From Olavius algarvensis Delta 4 endosymbiont (GTDB taxonomy: Bacteria > Desulfobacterota > Desulfobacteria > Desulfobacterales > CAJINA01), in the NCBI GenBank assembly GCA_905176665.1, contig CAJINA010000005.1:269301-333300 (forward strand): DNA of 64,000 nucleotides, written 5' to 3'. Position numbers and translations under genes: made by a program. This document shows positions 25,442-33,760 of the stretch, one piece after another. Position 1 is the first letter of the stretch. Every line of letters starts with the position of its first letter. The notes under the pieces are model-generated. The model had not been told where the DNA came from. It did no database searches and saw only the letters and a program-made list of their open reading frames with translations.

Positions 25442-25918
25442 TTGGCTACCGAACAAGCTACGGTAACAGTTGTCAGCCCCGCAGGTACCTGGGTGGAAGC
25501 GACGCCATCCGCCGCCTGCGAGGGTTGTGCCTCCCGGGGGTCCTGCCACGCTGTCGGCAAAGAACGCAACAGTGTGCAGGTGATCAATGGCCGGGATGCC
25601 CGGGTGGGAGACACAGTAGTGATCACCTTTGCAACCGGATCCCTGCTGAAAGCCTTGTTCTTGCTGTATATGGTGCCCATTATCGCCCTGCTGGTCGGGG
25701 CATGCGTAGGGAATTGGTTGCTGGCACCTTATGTGGACCGGAATCCTTCGATCGTGGCGGCGATCAGCGCCTTTACCTTCTTTTTTACCGCCATATGGCT
25801 CGCGAAATTCAAGGCCGGCCAGATGGAAAAAAATGAAGCCTATCGTCCGAAAATTACACGCATAGCCCAACGGGCCCCGTTGCAGCCGAATATTCCGGTT
25901 ACGGCCGTGAAGGAGTAG
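25442..25918 (+). CDS. rseC: RseC/MucC-family membrane protein
   Basis: A 158-residue protein with TTG start, supported by AAGGAG seven bases upstream. The N-terminal half has the family cysteines CEGCASRGSCH and the strand VGDTVVITFATGSL. Two membrane helices follow (ALFLLYMVPIIALLVGACVG and IVAAISAFTFFFTAIWLAKF). RseC proteins act with Rnf-type complexes in reducing SoxR and are often encoded beside rnf genes, which supports the RnfB nature of the upstream fusion. The 231-base gap before it contains no gene I can support. Confidence 0.88.
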   Translation: MATEQATVTVVSPAGTWVEATPSAACEGCASRGSCHAVGKERNSVQVINGRDARVGDTVVITFATGSLLKALFLLYMVPIIALLVGACVGNWLLAPYVDRNPSIVAAISAFTFFFTAIWLAKFKAGQMEKNEAYRPKITRIAQRAPLQPNIPVTAVKE

Positions 25919-25947
25919 GCGGGCATGGCGGCGGTGTCTGCCAGACC

Positions 25948-26244
25948 CTATTTTTGCGACTCCGGTCTTCGTTTTGGCTGCCGCTGCAGCGTCACCAGGG
26001 TGGCGCCCCAGCCGCCTGCCTCGGGGGGTGCGGGGGCAAAGGATTTGACCAGCGGGTGCTTTTCCAACAACGCCAGAACTCCCTTTTTAAGGATGCCCTT
26101 GCCTTTGCCATGAATTACCCGGACAGTGAAGATGTTGGCCCGGATACATTCCTGGAAATAGTTGTCCAGTAGATCCGGCACTTCGGCCGGCCGAAACAGA
26201 TGCAGGTCGAGGACATCTTCAATGGGGACGATGATCGGTTCCAT
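25948..26244 (-). CDS. Smr-domain protein
   Basis: About 98 residues comprising almost only an Smr domain: LDLHLFRPAEV, then YFQECIRANIFTVRVIHGKG, KGILKKGVLALLEKHPLV and GGWGATLVTL. Smr domains act as nucleases on nicked or branched DNA or on RNA; the usual DxH motif (LDLH) and HGxG loop (HGKG) are present. The internal ATG at 26244 is preferred for its GGGG upstream; 26259 is the alternative. Stand-alone Smr proteins of this size are common. It converges on rseC, with a gap of 29 bases. Confidence 0.85.
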   Translation of the reverse strand: MEPIIVPIEDVLDLHLFRPAEVPDLLDNYFQECIRANIFTVRVIHGKGKGILKKGVLALLEKHPLVKSFAPAPPEAGGWGATLVTLQRQPKRRPESQK

Positions 26245-26313
26245 GCCCCTGCATACCATATGCCGGGATGAGACAAAAGTTTCGTTTTAGATGGCTTTTA
26301 ACAAGGTGATGCA

Positions 26314-26955
26314 ATGCTAATCTTCGGCGGCAGTTTGCTGGTAGTCCTGGCCTATCTCTTGGGATCCATTCCCTTTGGTCTGGTATTGACCCGCCTTTTC
26401 ACCTCCATCGATATCCGGCGCACCGGCAGCGGGAACATCGGCGCGACCAATGTTCGCCGCCTGGCCGGTAACCTGCTCGGTTTTCTGACCCTGCTGGGGG
26501 ATGTGTTGAAGGGAACCCTGCCGGTTCTTTTGACAATGGCGTTATTCCGGGGTGAACCCCGCGAACTAGCCGAGACCCTCACCGCCTGTGTGGCTGTTGC
26601 CGCTTTTGTCGGGCACCTGTTTCCGGTTTACCTGGGCTTTAAAACCGGCGGCAAGGGTGTGGCCACGGCTCTGGGCGGCTGCCTGGTGCTATCACCACCT
26701 GCGGTGCTTATCTTTTTAGTGGCCTTCGTTGTCATGGTTAAAACCGTACGGCGGGTATCGGTAGGATCACTTACCGGAGCCGCCGTACTGGTACCTGCCG
26801 TCGGGTTGTTCACCGGCAGCGTTCCCTACACATCCGGTTGCCTGATGATGGTGCTCTTTATCTTTATCAAGCACCGGGACAATCTGAAGAGGATTCTGGC
26901 CGGCACCGAACCGACCATCGATCAAAAATCGGACAAGAAACAGGCCGACAGCTGA
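26314..26955 (+). CDS. plsY: Glycerol-3-phosphate acyltransferase PlsY
   Basis: A 213-residue integral membrane enzyme that acylates glycerol-3-phosphate from acyl-phosphate, the first step of phospholipid synthesis. The three family motifs are clear: GSIPFGLVLTRL with DIRRTGSGNIGATNVRR, VGHLFPVYLGFKTGGKGVAT, and the late MVLFIFIKHRDNLKRIL. At least five hydrophobic segments. AAGGTG precedes the ATG. It runs into the radical-SAM gene with 28 bases between. Confidence 0.95.
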   Translation: MLIFGGSLLVVLAYLLGSIPFGLVLTRLFTSIDIRRTGSGNIGATNVRRLAGNLLGFLTLLGDVLKGTLPVLLTMALFRGEPRELAETLTACVAVAAFVGHLFPVYLGFKTGGKGVATALGGCLVLSPPAVLIFLVAFVVMVKTVRRVSVGSLTGAAVLVPAVGLFTGSVPYTSGCLMMVLFIFIKHRDNLKRILAGTEPTIDQKSDKKQADS

Positions 26956-26983
26956 CCAGCTGCCGATCAGGGGTACAATCCAT

Positions 26984-28960
26984 ATGCGCAAAATTTATTT
27001 TCTTTCCTTGAACATGATCCAGTTCGTACCCTATGCCTACGGGCTTTTGCGCTGTTATGCCGAGCAGTCCCGTGCCGTGCGTGAGCACTATGACTGGCAG
27101 GAGCCATTCTACCGGATAGAGCCCGTGGCCAGCCTGGTGTCCAAAATCACCCAGCCGGATCTGGTGTTCATGTCCTGCTATGCCTGGAATTTCAACCAGC
27201 AGATCGAGGTCGCCCGCCAGGTCAAGGCCAGGTATCCGCAATGCCGGGTTGTCTGCGGCGGCCCCCATGTCCCCCACGACAGCACCGGTTATCTGGAAAA
27301 GTATCCGTTTATAGACATCTTGGTGCATGGCGAAGGCGAAATTCCGGTGCGCAACCTGCTGGAGGAATTGCTGCAGGAAGAACCGGATCTGGCGCAGGTC
27401 AATGGCATCAGCTACCTGTATGACAATAGAACGGTCCAGACCGCGGAGAGCGAAAAACTGCCCAAAGACCTCCCGGTGCCCAGCCCTTATCTGGATGGAA
27501 TGTTTACACCTTTTTTCACTTCCGCCGACAAGGCCAATAAAATCGCCCTGTGGGAGACCAACCGGGGGTGTCCTTTTTCCTGCTGTTTTTGCGACTGGGG
27601 CGTCCGCACGACCAGCAAGGTCCGGTTGCATCAGATGGATCGCATCCAGGCGGAGGTCGATTATTTCGGACGTCACAAGATTGAAGACATTTACATTACC
27701 GATTCCAATTTCGGTTTGTTCGAGCGCGACCTTGAGATCGCCAGGATGCTCGCGGCCTGTAAGGAAAAGTACGGCTACCCTCAAAGGGTTCGAACCCAAT
27801 TCGCGAAAAAATCCAACCGGACGGTATTAGATATCTCCCGCCTGCTGTTCGAGCACAACATGCTCTGGGGCACGACCCTATCCATGCAAAGCGTTGATAT
27901 GACGGTTCTGGAGGCCATCAAGCGCCCCAAGGTCAGCCTGGCGGAGTACAAATCCGCCAAAGAAAAATACCAGGCCTATCGCATTCCCACCTATACCGAA
28001 TTGATCCTGGGCCTGCCCCGCGAAACCCGGGAATCTTTCATCAAAGGCATCTGCACGCTGTTCGCGATAGAGATGCATGACGATTTCCGGACCTTTGAAC
28101 TCGTGCTGCTGCCCAATGCTCCCCTGGCCCAGCCGGCCATGCGGTATAAGTACGGATTGCAGACCCGGCGTAAACCCATGCGGATCGCCGATGCCGGGTG
28201 CCAGACCGAGTACGTGGAACTGGTCTTTGCCACAAACTCCATGTCCTTGGCCGACTGGGAGGACTGCTTTGTCTTTTCCGAAATGGCCCAGGCCCTGCAC
28301 AACGGGGGCTACACCCGCTTCCTGGCGATTTACCTGCACAGAACCGGAACGTTGACCTATTATAATTTCTACACCGCCCTGTTTACCTGGATGCTTTCGA
28401 CGGAGGAACCTGCTCTCCAGGCGATCCCCCGGATCAGGCGGCTCATCCATGATTTCTATGCAGACCCGGACATGCCCCAGATCAACCGGGCTCTGACCCA
28501 GCCGGACATCGCCGAGTTTCTGGCGTCCTTTAACCCGGACCGCAAGGGTTGGCAGCTGTGGACCTACATTTGGTTGTGGATTGCGGATCACAGGCGGGAA
28601 TTTTACCGACTTCTAAGGACCTTTCTGACCAATCAGCAGATAGACATCACCAGTGAAACGGAAGATCTGCTGCGCTACCAGGAAGAGATCATGTTGAGCC
28701 AGGCATATGATCCGGCGGCCGGGAAGTCGGTTGCCTACCTACACGACTGGCCAGCTTACTTTAACCAGGGGGAACCGCTGCTGCAAAAAGAGGTTCGTCT
28801 ACACTACCAGGACACCTACATGGGTGCCTCCTACCAGTACGATCTGGCACCCAACGACCGCAAAAAATTCGTAACCGCCGCGATCGGGTTTTCCTACCCC
28901 TATTCCAAATTCCGGCATTTTTTCCACCAGGCGGCGGCCGAAGTTCAAATTGCTGACTAA
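26984..28960 (+). CDS. Cobalamin-binding radical SAM protein, function unknown
   Basis: A 658-residue protein. Residues 1-150 form a B12-binding Rossmann domain (DLVFMSCYAWNFNQQIEVAR, RVVCGGPHVPHD, DILVHGEGE). The radical-SAM core starts near 190: WETNRGCPFSCCFCDWG supplies the Cx3CxxC cluster. The C-terminal ~250 residues are helical, unrecognised and aromatic-rich (GWQLWTYIWLWIADHRREFY). The type covers methyltransferases and ring-forming enzymes acting on lipids, cofactors or peptides. No precursor peptide or obvious pathway partner is adjacent, so the substrate cannot be named. plsY is the only close co-directional gene. Confidence 0.88.
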   Translation: MRKIYFLSLNMIQFVPYAYGLLRCYAEQSRAVREHYDWQEPFYRIEPVASLVSKITQPDLVFMSCYAWNFNQQIEVARQVKARYPQCRVVCGGPHVPHDSTGYLEKYPFIDILVHGEGEIPVRNLLEELLQEEPDLAQVNGISYLYDNRTVQTAESEKLPKDLPVPSPYLDGMFTPFFTSADKANKIALWETNRGCPFSCCFCDWGVRTTSKVRLHQMDRIQAEVDYFGRHKIEDIYITDSNFGLFERDLEIARMLAACKEKYGYPQRVRTQFAKKSNRTVLDISRLLFEHNMLWGTTLSMQSVDMTVLEAIKRPKVSLAEYKSAKEKYQAYRIPTYTELILGLPRETRESFIKGICTLFAIEMHDDFRTFELVLLPNAPLAQPAMRYKYGLQTRRKPMRIADAGCQTEYVELVFATNSMSLADWEDCFVFSEMAQALHNGGYTRFLAIYLHRTGTLTYYNFYTALFTWMLSTEEPALQAIPRIRRLIHDFYADPDMPQINRALTQPDIAEFLASFNPDRKGWQLWTYIWLWIADHRREFYRLLRTFLTNQQIDITSETEDLLRYQEEIMLSQAYDPAAGKSVAYLHDWPAYFNQGEPLLQKEVRLHYQDTYMGASYQYDLAPNDRKKFVTAAIGFSYPYSKFRHFFHQAAAEVQIAD

Positions 28961-28986
28961 AATTATCTTGGGGGCCAGCCGTTGTA

Positions 28987-30777
28987 TTAAAACGGCCAAA
29001 CTCTGGGGATCATAATCGATGCCAGGCCGATCACCAGCAGGTTCAGCGGAAGACCCAGCTTAACGTAATCGGAGAAGCGGTATCCGCCCGGGCTGTAGAC
29101 TAAAAGGTTGGTCTGGTAACCGATGGGGGTGGCGTAGCAGGCACTGGCGCCGAAGCAGACCCCCACGATAAAGGGTTTGGGGTTTACGCCCAGGGCCACA
29201 GCGGTTGATATGGCAATGGGCAGCAGCAGCACGGCGGTGGCGTTGTTGCTTAAAAGGTGGGTGCAGATACTGGTAAGGGCGATGATGCCCACCAGGACGT
29301 ATTCCGGATCCAGCCCCTGAAATAGATTTAAAAACAGGTGGGCGTATAATTCTGTGGCGCCGGTTTTCTGCATGGCCAGACCCAGGGCGATGGTGCCGAC
29401 GATCAAGAGCAGTACTTCGGACTGCAGGGTCCGGTAGGCATCTTTAAGGCTGAAGCAGTGGGTGAGAGCCATGGCCAGCACCCCGGCTAGAGAGCAGATC
29501 ATGATATCGGCCAGTCCCAGGCTGGCGGCCGCCACCACTCCGGCAAAGATACTCACCGCAATGCCGGCTTTCTCCTTATCGATCATGGCGTGGTGGATAT
29601 CTTCCAGGATCACGAAATCCGTCGAGTTGCGGATGGTGGCCACTTTTTCGCGCGGGCAGCGTATCAAGATGACGTCCCCAATCTTGAGCCGGACCTTCTG
29701 GATCTTGCGGTAAGAGTAGTGGCTGCGGCGGCTCCGGATCGCAATGATGCGGATTTCCGGATCGTGCTGCAGTACGGTGGACAGGAGCGGGGCCCGCAGC
29801 AGTCGGGATACGGGCGGCACGATCAACTCGATGATCAGGTCATCCTTCAAGCCGCCACCGAAGGTCATGTCTTCTTCCCCGTGGGCCAATACGAGGACCT
29901 CTTTTTTAAGACAGGCCAGCAATTCTTCCGCCGAACCTTTGACCAGCAGGATATCCGCCGCCTCTACAGGCAGGGGGCTGCGGGCCGGATCAAGTATATG
30001 GCCATTGCGAAATACTTCGATCACACTCAGGCCGTATTTTTGTTCGGCAACCTTGAGGATGTCGTCGGCTGCGATCAGGGGGCTTTGGGCCGGGACAATG
30101 AGCTCGGCGATATAGCGTTTGGCTTTGCCATGGTCGAGTTCGCACACCGGGCCGGTGCGGGCCGGCATGAGCAAGGGGGCGACAGCCAGCAGGAAGACAA
30201 TACCAACCAGGGCGATGGGAACCCCGATCCTGCCCAACTCGAACATGGTGAGCTGCTCATAGCCATAGGTGGCGGCCAGGTCACTGACAATAATGTTGGT
30301 TGAAGTGCCGATCAGTGTGCAGGTCCCCGCCAGGATGGAGACGTAGGACAGGGGGATCAGCAGTTTGGAAGGGGAGAAACCATACTCGCAGCTCAGGGCC
30401 ATCACGATCGGAATGAACAGGACCACCACGGGGGTGTTATTGATGAAGGCTGAGGCGGCGGCGACGGTCACGAATATGAGAATGGTGGCGTAGGCCTGTT
30501 TCCCCCTGGAAAACCGCATGACTGCTGCGGTCACGAAGTCGACGGCCCCCGTCCGGATAAGCCCCCGACTCAACAAGAACATGGCTGCCACGGTTATGAC
30601 GGCCGGGTTTGCGAATCCCGCCACTGTTTCCGTAGGCGTCAATATGTTGGTCAGCGCGAGGACCACCATGATCCCGATGGCAGTTTTATCGACCGCCACC
30701 TTCTCGGATACCAACAGGACCAGGGTTGTCAACAGAATGAACGTAACCAGAATGATATGTGCATCGAATGCCGCCAT
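28987..30777 (-). CDS. DASS/SLC13-type anion transporter with two TrkA-C (RCK_C) domains
   Basis: A 596-residue membrane protein. It has two hydrophobic halves with the signature pairs INNTPVVVLF and SNNATAVLLL, plus TLIGTSTNIIV and ATPIGYQTNLLVY. Between them are two soluble TrkA-C type domains (about 215-300 and 310-400: YIAELIVPAQSPLIA, ADILLVKGSAEELL, KIGDVILIRCPREKV). This architecture occurs in sodium-coupled sulfate permeases and related carriers. In a sulfate reducer, sulfate or dicarboxylate uptake is plausible but not shown. Single gene, ribosome site AGGGA. Confidence 0.88.
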   Translation of the reverse strand: MAAFDAHIILVTFILLTTLVLLVSEKVAVDKTAIGIMVVLALTNILTPTETVAGFANPAVITVAAMFLLSRGLIRTGAVDFVTAAVMRFSRGKQAYATILIFVTVAAASAFINNTPVVVLFIPIVMALSCEYGFSPSKLLIPLSYVSILAGTCTLIGTSTNIIVSDLAATYGYEQLTMFELGRIGVPIALVGIVFLLAVAPLLMPARTGPVCELDHGKAKRYIAELIVPAQSPLIAADDILKVAEQKYGLSVIEVFRNGHILDPARSPLPVEAADILLVKGSAEELLACLKKEVLVLAHGEEDMTFGGGLKDDLIIELIVPPVSRLLRAPLLSTVLQHDPEIRIIAIRSRRSHYSYRKIQKVRLKIGDVILIRCPREKVATIRNSTDFVILEDIHHAMIDKEKAGIAVSIFAGVVAAASLGLADIMICSLAGVLAMALTHCFSLKDAYRTLQSEVLLLIVGTIALGLAMQKTGATELYAHLFLNLFQGLDPEYVLVGIIALTSICTHLLSNNATAVLLLPIAISTAVALGVNPKPFIVGVCFGASACYATPIGYQTNLLVYSPGGYRFSDYVKLGLPLNLLVIGLASIMIPRVWPF

Positions 30778-30923
30778 TCTATTTATCCCTGTACTTGCTG
30801 TATACCATCGACCGGCTGTGCGAAAGTTCGTGTTTGTTTAAGGTAACCACTGAATGTGAGTTGACAAAAAATCGCACCGAAAAAATTCGATTGCTGAAGT
30901 TGAGCCGGCCATCCAGGGGCTGT

Positions 30924-31078
30924 TTCTAAATTGTCTTTTGGCCCAATCTAGGCGTTGGGCGCTCGGTTCCTATCGCTTGAGATACGTGAGTATTTACCAC
31001 GCAAGGCATTGGCTTTGCTGGCACCTCCGGGTGGAACCTCACGGCCGCCGCACCTTGAACCAAAATCCTAACTTAGAA
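30924..31078 (+). repeat. Dispersed inverted-repeat element, copy 4
   Basis: It shares GCCCAATCTAGGCGTTGGGC, GAGATACGTGAGTATTTACC, ACGCAAGGCATTGGCTTTGC and CTTGAACCAAAATCC with copy 2. Ends TTCTAAATT and CTTAGAA are weakly inverted. It fills the 30778-31085 gap between the DASS gene start and the end of the IspH-UbiA gene, whose TAG stop lies just beyond the element (TAGGGTCTGGTTCTAAG on the minus strand). No gene in this gap. Confidence 0.75.
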
Positions 31079-31085
31079 CCAGACC

Positions 31086-32819
31086 CTATGCGGCCAGGGA
31101 AAACAAAAAAGCCAGCACGCCGGTAAAAACAAATAGAGATTCGGCGAGAAATTCGAGCCGGATGCCGGGCATGATGCGACCCTGCCGGTGGGCGATGGCC
31201 GCCGGCAGGAAAAGCAGGGGACAAAGGGAAAGCAGATACCCGAACCATGGAACAATTTGTAGTAAACCGGCGGCGGCCAGCGTGCCGGCGCCGGTGATCA
31301 GCATCGTTTTCAGCAGCACCCGGGTCTGCTTTTCACCGAAGGCGACCGGAATCGTCTCTTTGCCGACGATACGGTCACCTTGAATGTCCAGCAGATCGAA
31401 GAAGGCCGTTCGGACGAAGACCATGCAGGTGGACCATACAAAGACTGCTGTGGTAGCCAGAGCGGACACCTCGTCCGCATGGCGCAGGGCGGGTAAAATG
31501 GCAGTGACCACCCCCCAGGCCACGGCAATCAGAACCGTCTTGGACCCCGGGATGTCCTTGATCCGGCGGTAGCGTATCTGTTTGAAGCGGGGAGGGACCA
31601 GGTTCAGGTTGTATGAAAGGCCGGTTACGCTCATGGCCAGCAGGACTGCAAACGGTACCGGTCCGAGTGAATAGGCCGTGGCCAGCCCCACGCCCCCGGC
31701 CAGGAAAGCGAACATTCCCAGCAAGTGGCGGTTGCTTTCATAGAACCGGGCCCGCACCGGGTCATTGTAGTGGTCGGATTTTTTCCCGGTCAGGTTGTTG
31801 ATGATGTGCATCGAGAGCACATACAAAAAAGCGATCAGGACGTGGGGAAAATTCTGGGTTGCGCCCAAAAGGCGCGTACAGGCATAGCACAGACAGCCGG
31901 CGCCGAAAGCCACGTAGATATTGGTCAACAAAAGGGCCTGCTGGAGGTTGAACAGCGCCAGTTTCCAACCGGACAGACGGCCGACGGGAATCAATTCCAA
32001 GACCCGGCATATCTTGCGGATAATCCAGTTCGGGGTAGACGCGCCGGCCGTGATCCCGATGGTTTCCGCCCCGGCCAGGGCGTTGAGATCCAGTTCTTCT
32101 TCAGTCTCGATGTGATAGGTTGGTTTGCCGGTCTGCCGGGCAATTTCCGTCAGGCGGACAGTGTTGCCGCTGTTGTGCCCGCCGACTACGATGATGGCAT
32201 CCACCTGGGCGGCAAGTTCCGTTATCTCCGCCTGGCGTTTACTCGTGGAATCGCAAATCGTGTCGTAGACTTTGTAGTGGGGTCGCTCTGCGGCGGCCCA
32301 CTGCTTTACGGTATCGTAAAATTCGATATTCTGAGTCGTTTGGGCGACGATGATGGCCTGCTCGAAGGGAGGCAGGGCTGCCAGTTCAGCCAGGTTGTTA
32401 ATCACATGGCCCTGGCTGCCGGCGTAGCCCTTCAAGCCAATTACTTCGGGGTGATCACTGTCTCCAATAATAATGGAGGCATACCCCTTCTCGGTGTGTT
32501 TGCGAATGATGGTCTGGACTCGGATGACGCGCGGGCAGGTGGCATTGATAACTTTGAACCCGGCATCTTCTAGTCCCATCTGGGCCTCCGGGGGCACACC
32601 GTGCGCCCGGATCAGGGCAGTGCCGAAACCTTCCCGCGGTATTTCAGCGAGGCTGTTGATCCCCTTTTCTTTGAGCAGATCGAGAACCTGGGGGTTGTGT
32701 ATCAGGGGGCCGTAGGTATTGATCGGTTCCGGCTGGCTGCCGGGCGCTTCGAGCACCATATCGACCGCCCGACGGACCCCCATGCAGAAACCCGCTGTCT
32801 TGGCAATGATAATTTTCAT
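31086..32819 (-). CDS. ispH: IspH (HMBPP reductase) fused to a UbiA-type prenyltransferase
   Basis: A 577-residue fusion. Residues 1-285 are IspH, the last MEP-pathway enzyme, with cluster cysteines in GFCMGVRRA (Cys12), NATCPRVIR and DTICDSTSKRQ and the family motifs AHGVPP and GGHNSGNT. From about 290 the protein is a UbiA-like integral membrane prenyltransferase. The second Asp-rich motif is clear (DLLDIQGDRIVGKETIP). The first is atypical (NNLTGKKSDHYNDP instead of NDxxD). About eight membrane helices follow. The fusion would link isoprenoid precursor formation to membrane-bound prenyl transfer, perhaps for a quinone or lipid. It is the third gene after DUF3842 and cooT. Confidence 0.9.
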   Translation of the reverse strand: MKIIIAKTAGFCMGVRRAVDMVLEAPGSQPEPINTYGPLIHNPQVLDLLKEKGINSLAEIPREGFGTALIRAHGVPPEAQMGLEDAGFKVINATCPRVIRVQTIIRKHTEKGYASIIIGDSDHPEVIGLKGYAGSQGHVINNLAELAALPPFEQAIIVAQTTQNIEFYDTVKQWAAAERPHYKVYDTICDSTSKRQAEITELAAQVDAIIVVGGHNSGNTVRLTEIARQTGKPTYHIETEEELDLNALAGAETIGITAGASTPNWIIRKICRVLELIPVGRLSGWKLALFNLQQALLLTNIYVAFGAGCLCYACTRLLGATQNFPHVLIAFLYVLSMHIINNLTGKKSDHYNDPVRARFYESNRHLLGMFAFLAGGVGLATAYSLGPVPFAVLLAMSVTGLSYNLNLVPPRFKQIRYRRIKDIPGSKTVLIAVAWGVVTAILPALRHADEVSALATTAVFVWSTCMVFVRTAFFDLLDIQGDRIVGKETIPVAFGEKQTRVLLKTMLITGAGTLAAAGLLQIVPWFGYLLSLCPLLFLPAAIAHRQGRIMPGIRLEFLAESLFVFTGVLAFLFSLAA

Positions 32820-32842
32820 TTACCGCAAGCAGCCAGGAGCCC

Positions 32843-33040
32843 TTACAGGTCTCCGAGCGGGCTAAGGTAGATGTAATGATCCACCAGGGCGAGGGAGTGA
32901 ATCTTCGCTTTTATAAATCGCTGTTCACCGAAGATATTCATTAGTTTCAGGCCGTCGTCTTCCGGTTCTACGGAATCGACGGATTCCATGACGAGGGTTT
33001 TGTCTTCGCCCTCAATAAGGTAGGCATTGGCTTCACACAT
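32843..33040 (-). CDS. CooT-family nickel-binding protein
   Basis: 65 residues from the ATG at 33040, chosen because GAGG lies 6 bases upstream and the family begins Met-Cys. The N-terminus MCEANAYLIEG matches CooT, in which Cys2 binds Ni(II). The rest is a small beta fold (LVMESVDSVEPEDDG, LMNIFGEQRFIKAKI, LVDHYIYLSPLG). CooT proteins accompany carbon monoxide dehydrogenase maturation in some species, but a CODH gene is not in this window. It sits 8 bases after DUF3842 and 23 bases before ispH-ubiA. Confidence 0.85.
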   Translation of the reverse strand: MCEANAYLIEGEDKTLVMESVDSVEPEDDGLKLMNIFGEQRFIKAKIHSLALVDHYIYLSPLGDL

Positions 33041-33048
33041 GGTTATCC

Positions 33049-33465
33049 TCACTCAAGAAAAGATTTTAGGTTTTCATCTATCAGGGCATCGATAAGATGC
33101 GGCAGGGGTGCTTGAACCAGGCCCACAATCTCGATATTCTCCTGTGAAAGCGGAAGCAGCAGTTTGCGGGCCGGGCTGGTCGCGATTGCCCTAGCCATGG
33201 CCGGTGTCAACTCGCCCATCATGGCGTTGGCCATGATAATGCTGACCGGGCCGATAATGATGTCCGCCGTCGGCACGGTGCAGACAATGGCATTTTCTCC
33301 AGAGGCGCCCCGGTTTGCGCGGGCTTTCAGCATCTGGGCGGTGGCGATCGCGTTGGTTCCCAGGGCGACGATTTCGATACTGCCGCCGGCAGCCGCGGTC
33401 AGGGGTTTGATAATCGCACTGCCGATACCGCCTCCCTGACCATCGATGACGCAGATTTTTCTCAT
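33049..33465 (-). CDS. DUF3842-family protein
   Basis: A 138-residue protein of the DUF3842 type, function unknown. It starts KICVIDGQGGGIGSAII, a Rossmann-like glycine-rich loop. VALGTNAIATAQMLKARANR, GENAIVCTVPTADIIIGPVS and MANAMMGELTPAMARAIATS follow. The C-terminus ends in a helix (LPHLIDALI). The first gene of the DUF3842-cooT-ispH/ubiA run; pairing with CooT hints at a nickel- or CO-related role, by association only. Confidence 0.82.
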   Translation of the reverse strand: MRKICVIDGQGGGIGSAIIKPLTAAAGGSIEIVALGTNAIATAQMLKARANRGASGENAIVCTVPTADIIIGPVSIIMANAMMGELTPAMARAIATSPARKLLLPLSQENIEIVGLVQAPLPHLIDALIDENLKSFLE

Positions 33466-33760
33466 TTTTAGGTGGCCTCAACAAGCTGACCCGCATCTTC
33501 CGGTCAGCGGTATGTGGCGACGCCGTTAAAAATTCCAGTAGGTCTTTTAGGCTGCGGACTGAAGGCTGCAAGGTATGCCCCCAGCCGGAATTCAGCTCCC
33601 GTGACGTAAACGCATCCTGAATCCATCACCAAGCAGGAAAAGGAAGTGTTTGCATCCGGCTAAACCCCTTTCGGTCTAACAGCCGGTCTAACGGGTGACT
33701 ATCAGATCAACCAGAGAGCGTCAATAAAAACAGCCACTTTACCCCAACCTTGCAAAAGTA

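Noticed and set aside
20117..25918. Interpretation as a full Rnf complex or as a [FeFe]-hydrogenase operon
   Set aside because: Only an RnfB module is present (no RnfC, D, G, E or A) and no subunit carries H-cluster motifs.
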